Shown here: one piece after another, positions 34,214 through 43,031 of the stretch
How the letters are laid out: every line of letters starts with the position of its first letter
How positions within the stretch are numbered: the first letter of the stretch is position 1
NCBI GenBank assembly: GCA_949751835.1
Contig: CATKHK010000022.1
Location: 124,001 to 188,000, forward strand
Direction: 5' to 3'
Length of the DNA: 64,000 nt
Origin: Blepharisma japonicum
Taxonomy: Eukaryota; Ciliophora; Heterotrichea; Heterotrichida; Blepharismidae
Program-made: the position numbers and the translations under genes
The notes under the pieces: model-generated
What the model saw: the letters and a program-made list of their open reading frames with translations, nothing else
Databases searched by the model: none
Told to the model about the DNA's origin: nothing

Positions 34214-35362
34214 ATGGAAAGGCTTAATATTAGACTAACAAAAGGAGAGCATGTTAAGCCTTATGAGTGTCACGAAATTATTGGAAAAGTCGAAAGCTGT
34301 GTAGTCGCTGAGTTTTCGCCATGTGGAGAATTTTTAGCTGTCGGGTGCAACAATAATGCAGAAGTCTTGATTTTTAGTTTTATGACACATAGCATCATTT
34401 TACGAGTAAAACCAGAAAAAGCATGAGGAAAAGTCCTCAGTCTAAAATGAGGGTACGATTTTATTTATGTGCTAACTGATGCTAATTTACTGTTTAGGTT
34501 TCAGCTTCAATGTATAGAAGAAACCCCTGTCCAATTTTCTTTTAAGGTTGGCGGGATGGATGTTGTGGATTCTAAGGTCTTGGTCTATGGAAAATCTGAC
34601 ATAGCAGTGTATTCATGGAATGATGGGACACAGCTTTCGCTAAAACAAGATGAGGTAGCTTCAGAATGGTTTGGGTGCTTTAATCAAGAGAAAATTATTA
34701 TATTTGGGTCACCAAATAATGTTTTTTATGTATTAAATCTTGAAGGACAGCTGATTTATACACAAGAAGTCGCATCAATTTTTCAATCTGCAGTTCGAGA
34801 TTTTCGGTCAAATCGCTGCAATATGATTTTAATTAATTCTAAAGACCGAGCTTTGCGTGTATTTGAGGTGAAATATCCTTATAAATTTGAGCTGGTTAAA
34901 GAAATTGGAGATTACATTGAGAGAAAAAGATGAAGCTCCTGCTGCTTTTTCAAAATTCAAAATATGGACAGCTGCTTTGTTTTAGGAACCCTTCAGGAGA
35001 CAGGATCTCATACAATAAAAATGTTTGACACTGTAGACTCAGATACCAGAGTAAGCATGGCTAAAAATATGCATTCTCCTTTAGGCGCAGCAGCTTATTT
35101 GTGTACCTCAATAAATACCCATTTGCATCCACTTATATGTGTAGTTACTCAGCCTGGCGCTGTTTTATTGTGAAGCAGCGGGACTTTTGTAAAAACAGAA
35201 AAATGAAGTACATCTTTAGGAATCCCAAATTTTGTGGAACTTCAGCATGGGAATGAATATTATGAAGAACCAGAAGATCAGTTTGATAAATACAGATCAA
35301 ACCAAGCGCAGTTAAATTTGACCAGCCAAATCAATATACAGCCTTTTAGATTATATTTTTAA
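34214..35362 (+). CDS. RBBP5: RBBP5/Swd1-like subunit of the H3K4 methyltransferase complex
   Basis: 382 aa with several TGA codons as Trp; ATG 34214, TAA 35360-35362. A WD40-type beta-propeller. Segments follow the RBBP5 order: AEFSPCGEFLAVGCNNNAEV (first blade), LNLEGQLIYTQEV, RDFRSNRCNMILINSKDRALRVFEV, RWSSCCFF, and PLICVVTQPGAVLLWSS. After the propeller comes an acidic, Tyr-containing tail (NEYYEEPEDQFDKY) like the YEERESEFD segment of RBBP5 that contacts ASH2L. RBBP5 is a core subunit of COMPASS/MLL complexes, which methylate histone H3 Lys4 in the nucleus. Shorter than the human protein (538 aa), lacking most of the tail. A decayed duplicate lies just upstream. Confidence 0.82.
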
Positions 35363-35368
35363 TATAAA

Positions 35369-36400
35369 ATGTGGGAGATTTTATTTTTACCCTTAGTTCT
35401 TTCTCAATGTCCAGCATACGAATGCAATAACAACCAAAAACCCCTATCCCACGACACATGTGTTTACTATGATGATAATACTTATTATCTCCAGCCCTGC
35501 ACAACCCAAGCCGCTTATTGTCCTCCAATAACTTCTCCAGGAAATTCTACATGCACAGCAACTCCAGCTCCAGTCGCCAAAGCTGTATCTTGGCCTGGAG
35601 AGCCTTGCAATAACATTAATCTTTGTGCTTATGGAACTTGCAAAAGTGGAATTTGTGTAGGAGCTGACAATGGAAGCCCTTGTACAATGCATGATGATTG
35701 TAATCCAGGATTGAGGTGCAGTAATTATCATTGTTCACCTCAGCTTAATTCAAGTGATACTGGCTGTTATACAGATTATGACTGTCAAAATAACCTAGGC
35801 TGTGATCAAGGGATTTGTAGGGCTTATATGGGAAGAAAAGGGACTGATTTAATAGCAACCTGCACAAATTATGGGACTTCTTTGCTATGTGAAAGTCTTC
35901 ACTGTTACAATAATGTTTGTCTTACTCCTTTAAAGAGTTCTGAAGCAATCCCTACAAAATGCACGAACACCACATCATGTTTGAGCCAATCATGGGATTT
36001 CTTTGGCCAGCCTCAACAATTTGAAAAGGATTGTACATGCGGCTACAACTCAGGTAATGGCTATGGGTATTGTCCACTATTTTCTAATGATCCACAATTC
36101 CAAATGTATAGGAAATGGTTGTCGAAATGGTTTAACAGCAAAGCTATTAAAACCTGTAGCACTGTAAGAAGACTAACTTATACATGCATGCAGGATGCTT
36201 GGGATAAAGCAAGCGCTCAAGCTTTTATGTTTTATGAATTACAGATCAAAATGTGGCCACAGGTTCAAGAAAATGATAAATGTGTGCAAAGTATTTATAC
36301 AGCAACTTATTGGGCTGAGAAAAATAACTATCCAAACCAAGCTGATGGAGCTTTTAGTATTGCAGCCTTGAGCTTTATTTCATTAATAATACTAAGTTAA
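35369..36400 (+). CDS. Cys-rich secreted protein, probably GPI-anchored
   Basis: 343 aa, ATG 35369 to TAA. Signal peptide at 1-13 (WEILFLPLVLS). The mature part is very rich in Cys (over 30), in patterns such as GTCKSGICVG, GLRCSNYHCS, NLGCDQGICRAY, with several Asn-X-Ser/Thr sites. The C-terminus is hydrophobic (GAFSIAALSFISLIILS) after a small-residue stretch, as in a GPI-anchor signal. A cell-surface protein is likely; no specific family is named. All Trp codons are TGG. The start is only 6 nt after the RBBP5 stop, on the same strand, so the two transcripts probably have almost no untranslated regions here or overlap. Confidence 0.8.
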   Translation: MWEILFLPLVLSQCPAYECNNNQKPLSHDTCVYYDDNTYYLQPCTTQAAYCPPITSPGNSTCTATPAPVAKAVSWPGEPCNNINLCAYGTCKSGICVGADNGSPCTMHDDCNPGLRCSNYHCSPQLNSSDTGCYTDYDCQNNLGCDQGICRAYMGRKGTDLIATCTNYGTSLLCESLHCYNNVCLTPLKSSEAIPTKCTNTTSCLSQSWDFFGQPQQFEKDCTCGYNSGNGYGYCPLFSNDPQFQMYRKWLSKWFNSKAIKTCSTVRRLTYTCMQDAWDKASAQAFMFYELQIKMWPQVQENDKCVQSIYTATYWAEKNNYPNQADGAFSIAALSFISLIILS

Positions 36401-36423
36401 TTTTAGCTCAACTATGACATAAA

Positions 36424-38301
36424 TTAAATTGTTTTGATATTTAAGTCTTGAAACTGCTGTTCATTTAACAAATGCAAATTAACTTTCTCTTTAGTTGCTT
36501 TATAATATGAATTGAATTTGTGGTATTTCTTGCTTTTTGATTTCATTAGGTGGGTATGAATATTAATCAAACTCGCTTCTTTTTTCGATTTTCTAGGGCT
36601 TTCAGAGAAATCTGTATAAGCGTATCGGGAGAGCGGCGAAACTCGCAGAGAAATCCTTTGCTTTGGAGATTCATCTTCTAGAACTGACGATTTTATGAGA
36701 GGACTCTCCACATACCACTTCTTATCAAATGATATGCTCGGAGAATGAAGGTTTTTAGGACTTTTTGCATCAGTTTCTTTTGAAAATGATGAAAATATCG
36801 GAAAGTTTAATTCTTCTTCTGTATATAAGTTTTTGCTTTTTGATACGTCTGCGATATCTGCAGATATGTTAGAAATTTGACTGTTTTGTCTTCGGGTACT
36901 TAGGGAATCTTTAATTTGTGATGAAATTGTTGAAAAATTAAATTTAGTTTCGTTTTTGTATAATTTAGGTATAGATTGATCAGAAACATCAGAAGTTATA
37001 ATTGTACTGAGACTTTCATGCCTTTTATTTGAATAGATTAATCCTTTTTCATTGCTTTCTTTATTAGATGATAGCAATAATATTGATGAGTTTATCATAG
37101 TTCTGGGAGATAGTGCCTTTTTTATTGAAGCATATTTTGGAGATGCTAGTTGTGGCAAGCTTTCAATATTTTTTTTATCATTTTTCTTATCTAATGATAT
37201 AACACCAGAATTCAATTTCTGAATCTTAATTTTTTTATCAAAAATATTTTGCCTTGTTTGCAATTTTTTTTGAGTTCGATTTTTTATAAAATCAATTGCA
37301 TCATCATTTTTCATAATATGTTTTTGAAAATTTTCCTTGCTAATCACAAGCAATAATCCATGATTAGATGTGCATATACAGGTTGTATTTCTTTTAGCTT
37401 CGTCTGAAGTAATTTCTTCTTCACCAAACATAGTTCCTTTAGAAAGGATCGAGATTGGACTTTGTTTAGAAATATTTTTTGTTTTAAGTGGAGAATTCTC
37501 AGGAAATGCTCTTGAAGATGTGATAGAAATAGTAAAAGCTTTGAATAAGCTGAATTCCCCTTCTTGTATTAAGTATACTTCTTCAGCTGTGTCTCCTTCT
37601 TGGAAAATAACTTGTCGTTTTTTTGTCTTTCTTGATTTAAAATAATAGGTAAATCTATGCAAATAATTAAGAGATTGATTTTTGAACATTGGCAAATGTC
37701 TAAGCATATCTATTAAAACATTATACCGATCCTCCATAAATGACTCTAGGATTTTCTTATAATCTCCTGCTGTAAGAACTCCAAGTGAACAGTTATCAGT
37801 AGCAATAACTGTAGCAGCTCTTAAAGTCCCTAGTAAAAGAGATCTTTCTCCAAAGGATTCTCCATCCCCAATTTCAGCTATCAAAGTGTAGCTTCCGTCA
37901 CCATTTTCCCTTATCACATTTGCTTTACCTTCAATTATAATGTAAAATTTTGATCCTTGTTCTCCTTGTTTTATTATAGCAGATCCAGCTTCATGTCTTT
38001 CAAAATATAAATATTTACAGCATGAATAATGAATATCTTCTGTATGCTCTTCCCTAATTGTCTGAAAAAATTTCAGATCCTTGGTTAATGAATACAACTT
38101 TTCTATCATCTCTGGGGTTCGTTGATCCGGAGGCAAGGATAAAATAAATTTAATCATAACTGACTTGTTACCTTGTTGATTAAAATAAGCCAGAGTCTCT
38201 GCCGTGATATCTTTAGCGTTTGATAATCTTCTTTCATAATGTGCAAACATAGATCATTCTGCTTTTGGTGTACGCGGTGAATTATCATGCATTATATTCA
38301 T
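36424..38301 (-). CDS. Protein with two cyclic-nucleotide-binding domains
   Basis: 625 aa; start ATG 38301 is chosen because the frame is open upstream of the next ATG (38250) through a TGA (AEWSM). Two CNB domains: the first (about 100-200) has the phosphate-binding cassette FGERSLLLGTLRAATV with E152 and R161, so it can probably bind cAMP or cGMP. The second (about 220-340) is less conserved (TMFGEEEITSDEAKRNTTC). The C-terminal ~280 residues are Ser/Lys-rich and look disordered, with many SP sites (LSPRTM, PLSRYAY). No kinase or channel domain is present; it may be a free regulatory protein as known in ciliates and kinetoplastids. It is convergent with the Cys-rich gene, 23 nt apart. Confidence 0.85.
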
Positions 38302-38569
38302 ATTAATAAAATTGCTCACCATTAAACAAATTCACTTTATTCTCTTAAAATTATTGAAAATTTTAATTAATTTATCAAAAATTTAATTTTTTATTAAAAT
38401 TTTTTATATTTGTAACGAACATAAAAATTCAATCCAATTTAAAAAATACTTGCATGAGTTCCAATTTTTTTTTCTTGCAAATTTATAAGATTCTGTCCAG
38501 CTAAAATTTTCATTTAAATGAATTTATCCATTTTCCGTAAAAACTGCTTAATCCTTAATTGCCTTATAA

Positions 38570-39118
38570 ATGAGAGCTCAAACTAAACAAGAAACCTTCC
38601 AAGACCTCGACTTGACTCAAGAAGAAGTCGACTATATGAGAGAGCAATTTCACATAATAGACCGTCAAAATATTGGCTACATCAACATCCATGAACTAAA
38701 CGGTTTATTTGAAGCTGTCGGTGAAAATCCATCAGAAGACAAAATGTCCAAAATCGCGACTTTTATTGAAGAAAAAGGTGTGACCAAGGTCGATTTATCG
38801 ACAGCACTTAAATCCTGGAGCTATCTAAAAGAGCTTAACTTAAAAGATGAAGAAGAAGTCGACATTGACATCGTCAATACTTTTGTTGCAATGGGAGGAA
38901 ATATTGACAGGTCAGGGGTCGTGAAAAAACAAAAACTTATTGATATTATTAAGGTCGAGTTTGGCCTGACAATTGATATTGAAGCTATGTTTGAGGAAGC
39001 TGGACTCGATGTAGAAGATGAGCTGAATTTTTATGATTTTACCTGCTTGTTGGAATCTGGAGGATCGCAAAGGGCAAGCAGAATTTGCTCATTTATATCG
39101 ATGGCATCTTTAGGATAA
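38570..39118 (+). CDS. EF-hand (calmodulin-like) protein
   Basis: 182 aa, ATG 38570 to TAA, no intron. Helix-loop-helix units are visible: LTQEEVDYMREQFHIIDRQN with loop DRQNIGYINIHE, and VNTFVAMGGNIDRSGVVKKQ with loop NIDRSGVVKKQK. Both loops lack some acidic ligands, so calcium binding may be weak. A further unit is near FYDFTCLL. The spacing fits calmodulin-like proteins of about 150-180 aa. In ciliates such proteins are often axonemal, but no particular complex can be assigned. It is convergent with the TTP-like gene, 73 nt apart. Confidence 0.75.
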   Translation: MRAQTKQETFQDLDLTQEEVDYMREQFHIIDRQNIGYINIHELNGLFEAVGENPSEDKMSKIATFIEEKGVTKVDLSTALKSWSYLKELNLKDEEEVDIDIVNTFVAMGGNIDRSGVVKKQKLIDIIKVEFGLTIDIEAMFEEAGLDVEDELNFYDFTCLLESGGSQRASRICSFISMASLG

Positions 39119-39191
39119 CTTTTAAGATAATATTTTATAGCAATTATTTGAATTTCTATATATATTAAGTTAATTACTTAGGACAATAATC

Positions 39192-39656
39192 CTAAATTTC
39201 TCGGGTTTCCAAATCGATAAATATCGGAAGTCTTCGTTTAGGAGTTTCGCATAATTTTTTTAAATCTGATCCCTTGCATGGGTCTGGCGAATTTTCAGCC
39301 GTTTCAGGTGAAGCATCTCTATGCTGAAACTGGCACCTTCCTCCATAAATGCAATACCCTTGTTCATAAAATTGTTTACACTTCTTTGTTTTGTATTTTT
39401 TAATTGCTCCAGATCTGCTTCTGAGTTCAGCTTCTCCATGGGCAAATGCACATTGGTCACCGAATTCACAGCACCCATTTTCCCAGTTTTTGCACATTTC
39501 TGTTTTGAATTTTGCTTTAAAATCGATTTCTGTAGCCTTTTTCTTAAGGAATTTACTTGATATTGGGGTGTCTTGGAATTTATTTGTATTTGAGTTGTTG
39601 AGAGATGGTGCAAGGCATGTAAGATTGCTTGAGGTTTTTGAAATACTGGACGACAT
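39192..39656 (-). CDS. Tandem CCCH zinc-finger protein (TTP/TIS11 type)
   Basis: 154 aa, ATG 39656 to TAA. Two CCCH fingers: C55/C63/C69/H73 with the leading KTEMCKNW, and C93/C102/C108/H112 with the leading YKTKKCKQFYEQGYC. The YKTxxC lead-in, the C-x8-C-x5-C-x3-H spacing of the second finger and the ~20-residue linker are hallmarks of tristetraprolin-type proteins, which bind AU-rich elements in mRNA 3' ends and promote decay. The rest of the protein is short and Ser-rich. In an AT-rich genome the target motif would be common, so specificity is unclear. All codons are standard. Confidence 0.88.
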   Translation of the reverse strand: MSSSISKTSSNLTCLAPSLNNSNTNKFQDTPISSKFLKKKATEIDFKAKFKTEMCKNWENGCCEFGDQCAFAHGEAELRSRSGAIKKYKTKKCKQFYEQGYCIYGGRCQFQHRDASPETAENSPDPCKGSDLKKLCETPKRRLPIFIDLETREI

Positions 39657-40182
39657 GATGTATAAATTTAATTATTACGCATAATTTTTTTGCGAAACTT
39701 ATGCGTTACTGGCCTTGTTACAAAAAATGGTGTGACTTTTTTTTGTGAACTGACAATATGATAGGGTTAAATATATGTAGATTAATTATATTTAAGAAAT
39801 AATTCTGTAGCTGTAAGAGAGAAAAATAAATATTTATATATTGCAATTATCAGTATTGAGAAAATTTGAAAGTTAAATAAAAAAAATTAGGACAAATTAA
39901 AGTTATGAAGTATTATGCGTAAAATATGCAATTTTGACCTTATTGCATTCAATAAAAGAGAAATAGATACACTTGATATTAAGAAAATTTTAAATTTTTT
40001 AAATTTTGTTTTTTAAATTTCATATTTAATAAATCTGATGCTAAAATAAAATTCTCAATTCTTCTTTTAGAATGCCCAAACTTCATAAAACTTTCACAAA
40101 AAATAATCATCTATTCTTAATTATTAATAATTCGTATAATTTTTATCTAAAATCTTTAATTCATATACTAGAAGAAATAACT
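39657..40182. other. AT-rich intergenic stretch
   Basis: No supported gene; very AT-rich. It must hold the TTP-like gene promoter and the 3' end of the ML-domain gene. Confidence 0.5.
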
Positions 40183-40623
40183 TTAACTTAATGAGAAAGC
40201 TACCTGCCAGCAATTAAGGTAAGCTCCAGCAGTATCTTTAATCTTGGTAATAACACCGTATTTTCCATTAGGAGCAATACCAGGCAAAAATACCTTGAAA
40301 ATGACAGTCGCAGTTTGTCCTTGCTTATAAGTTCCTGATTCCTTTACTGTTTCTTGATAGAAATTCACTCCATTGAAGGTAACAAAAATATCCATCTCCT
40401 GGAAAGTCACAGCTTGATTGACTGTTCCTGTCATGTTGAGATTTAGATAGACATTCTTTGTAGGAGGCCAAGGAGTCACAAGAAAAGTTGTGACGCTGTA
40501 TGTATTTAATGATGGGTCACAGTTGCTGCCAATGTTTCCTCCAAGGGCTTCAAGCTTTGTTGAGACTATACCGCTTGCAGAGGCAAGGGCAAATAAGCAT
40601 AATCCGAAAAGAAATGCTTTCAT
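40183..40623 (-). CDS. ML-domain (NPC2-like) secreted protein
   Basis: 146 aa, ATG 40623 to TAA. Signal peptide at 1-17 (MKAFLFGLCLFALASAS). The mature ~130 residues are beta-rich with an early Cys (SNCDPS) and a late CW (LNCWQVAFSLS), the usual disulfide partners in MD-2-related lipid-recognition (ML) domains. The segment TKNVYLNLNMTGTVNQAVTF fits the strand that precedes the lipid pocket. Such proteins bind sterols or other lipids in the lumen of endosomes/lysosomes or outside the cell; NPC2 itself has three disulfides, here fewer Cys are present. Assignment by pattern and length. Confidence 0.65.
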   Translation of the reverse strand: MKAFLFGLCLFALASASGIVSTKLEALGGNIGSNCDPSLNTYSVTTFLVTPWPPTKNVYLNLNMTGTVNQAVTFQEMDIFVTFNGVNFYQETVKESGTYKQGQTATVIFKVFLPGIAPNGKYGVITKIKDTAGAYLNCWQVAFSLS

Positions 40624-41159
40624 CTTAGATTATAAGTAATAATTTCACCAAGTAAATGGAAATTTTTAAAATACATAGAATTTTATTTTGAAATTATCTC
40701 AGATTGTGTGAAGAATTCTGGAGCATAATCAAATATTTCTTTATTGATTTCCCGAAAATTTTAAAAATATCCAATTATGAGTAAGAGACAAAAATGATTT
40801 CCATTAATTCAGAATGAAAAAATAATCTCAAATGCAAGATAAATATCTAAAACCATATGCACAATTCGCTTATATTTTATTTGGCTTAATTCATATCTAT
40901 AATTATTTTCAAAAAAAATTTTTTGTTTCGATAAATAAAATGATTTTAAGACCTTAAAATATATTTAGAAACCAATTTGATACTTTTCATACGATTTTAA
41001 TTGATATAGCCAGTTACCCTTTTTTGTCATTATAAAATATGGTTAAGCTGGAAAATAATTCGATTTTTTTTTAAAAATTGTACAAGCGATATTTTGAGGT
41101 CAAATAAATTATTAATTTTATAATCATCCTGATAATAAAATCCATTGAATATAATTAAT
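40624..41159. other. AT-rich divergent intergenic stretch
   Basis: About 540 nt between divergent genes; no supported gene or repeat seen. Confidence 0.5.
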
Positions 41160-41387
41160 ATGGGCTGTGGTGTCGTTGTTAAAAGTGAAAAGCCGAAAAA
41201 GTCGATCGAAGATGAAGTTACCCCTGTAATATCTCCTGATCCAGCACTCAGAGGGCATTTAAAATTTTCATCATATGTAAAACATCTTAATTACAAAACT
41301 TATAATGCGGGTGGGGAGGTTTACTCAATAAAAGTTGAATATGTGGGCACTCCAATGGAATCTCCCAATTTATCTAGGAGCCACTAA
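41160..41387 (+). CDS. Small MGCG protein, probably dually acylated
   Basis: 75 aa, ATG 41160 to TAA. The N-terminus MGCGVVVKSEKPKKS has Gly2 and Cys3 for myristoylation and palmitoylation and nearby Lys, so it is probably a peripheral membrane protein. The C-terminal part has GGEVYSIKVEYVGTP, which recurs in modified form (GGTYCINITQAKTP) in the gene at 42259. The two are probably diverged paralogues. No known domain; function unknown. Confidence 0.65.
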   Translation: MGCGVVVKSEKPKKSIEDEVTPVISPDPALRGHLKFSSYVKHLNYKTYNAGGEVYSIKVEYVGTPMESPNLSRSH

Positions 41388-42258
41388 AGAATTGTTTCAG
41401 CTAATGTCATTAATTTAATAAATTTTAATTCAATAGTTCCATAAGTTCTAAAGCAAAACTGTTGAGGATTAAGTAGCAATAATAAATCCATTTTTCTGTT
41501 CAAATAAGTAATATCAGGTTTTGTACATATATAATGGCTTAAAATGTAATTAATTTTAATAAATAGAGATCTTACTTGATATATGATTTGATTAGTTGCT
41601 AATTTTTATTGCTAACTATTTCATTCAAAATTAAAAGCTCCTTAAAATTTAAAAAATCCATTAAATATAATTGCTATTTTAGCTCAATACTTATATATTT
41701 TTGTTTGATTAGCATAATATTGAAAATCGAACAAAAATCCATATGAGTATTCATTTATTTGGAGCATGAAATTAGATAATTTAATGATAAAATTTATTAT
41801 TAGGGATATTACTTTCATATCAAAGTTTCTGAATTCAATGTAGTCTACAGCGATTTTACTACCAATCTTACTCTTTTATTAAGTTTATATGCTAAAATAT
41901 TTTCATAAATATTTTTACCAATTCACTATCTATAATGACATATTTAATATTTTTATCAATTCATTTACTTTTTAATAGAATCATAAAGTACTTGCAGTGA
42001 TATAGGAATAAAATAAAGTTATTTTTTTATTTTTAAGAAATTTTAATCTAAAATTAATAATAGATTAATGCCAATTCATCATTATTTTTTATTCAAAATT
42101 TTTCTATTTAATTAGGATTAATCATATTTTGGCTCAAGATCCTAAAATTTTTTCAAAATAAAAAACTAGAGCTAAAATGAAGTAAAACTGGCTGAAATAT
42201 CTGACCATTTTTTGATTCTTTTATTAAAAGATTTTTTGCAGAAATTATAAACCATAAA
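41388..42258. other. Long AT-rich gene-free stretch
   Basis: About 870 nt without a supported gene, between the two MGCG genes. A motif like ATATTTTTACCAATTCACT / ATATTTTTATCAATTCATT occurs twice near 41908-41960, about 40 nt apart. No decayed gene recognised. Confidence 0.45.
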
Positions 42259-42504
42259 ATGGGATGCGGAGTCTCTACTAATAATCACCAAGACGAAGAA
42301 AGCGAGCAGGAATCAATCGACCCATCAGTTGCAGAAGTAATAGTGAGCAATTTAAATAAAATAAAAAGTGCAAGAAATTGCCGAAACTCTTTCCTCTTCA
42401 AATCTCAAGGTGGGACTTACTGTATTAATATCACTCAAGCTAAAACTCCAGAAACCTCATTAGCCTTCACCTATAATAGGGATTCAAACGGCAACAACAC
42501 ATAA
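42259..42504 (+). CDS. Small MGCG protein, paralogue
   Basis: 81 aa, ATG 42259 to TAA. N-terminus MGCGVSTNNHQDEESEQES: same MGCG acylation signal as the gene at 41160 but followed by acidic rather than basic residues. The end shares the GG-Y-I...TP pattern (GGTYCINITQAKTPETS). Length and order match the other gene. The unusual conservation of the first five residues and the C-terminal motif suggests both are real. Function unknown. Confidence 0.65.
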   Translation: MGCGVSTNNHQDEESEQESIDPSVAEVIVSNLNKIKSARNCRNSFLFKSQGGTYCINITQAKTPETSLAFTYNRDSNGNNT

Positions 42505-43031
42505 TTTTTTAACTAAAAATTTTAATTATTTATTTTTCAAGCTTAAATTGATTCTAGGGTGGAGACGGGAGTAAAAGTGCTTATCTCCTGAAAAATTGAA
42601 TATTAATTATAAAGGACATAAGTATTAGCTAGTGCTTCAGTAGTTTTTACTACTGGAACCCCATTTATAGACAAAATGCATTTAAAAGTTTTGAAGAATT
42701 TATTATTATTAAAACTTCATATTAATTATTTCACCTGACATAACTGTTTTGTAAAAATTTCAGCATAAAATGCATATAATATTAATATATTGTTATCTCA
42801 AATAGTTTAATTACCACATGGCGCCATTTAGCTGCTAAAATTCTTTACAAGAAAAAAAAATTATTTATTTACCAATATAAACTAAAACTTATTTTTCAAA
42901 AATTACATACCAATTTGTTTATTTTTTAAATAGAGATTCCTTATAACAATACCCCTGAAATTCGGCTCTCATTGCATATCTAAACCAATTCCAACTAAAT
43001 CTTTTAAAAAGGCATAACTTGTATATACAAT
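42505..43031. other. AT-rich intergenic stretch
   Basis: About 530 nt upstream of the DENN gene; no supported gene seen. Confidence 0.5.
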
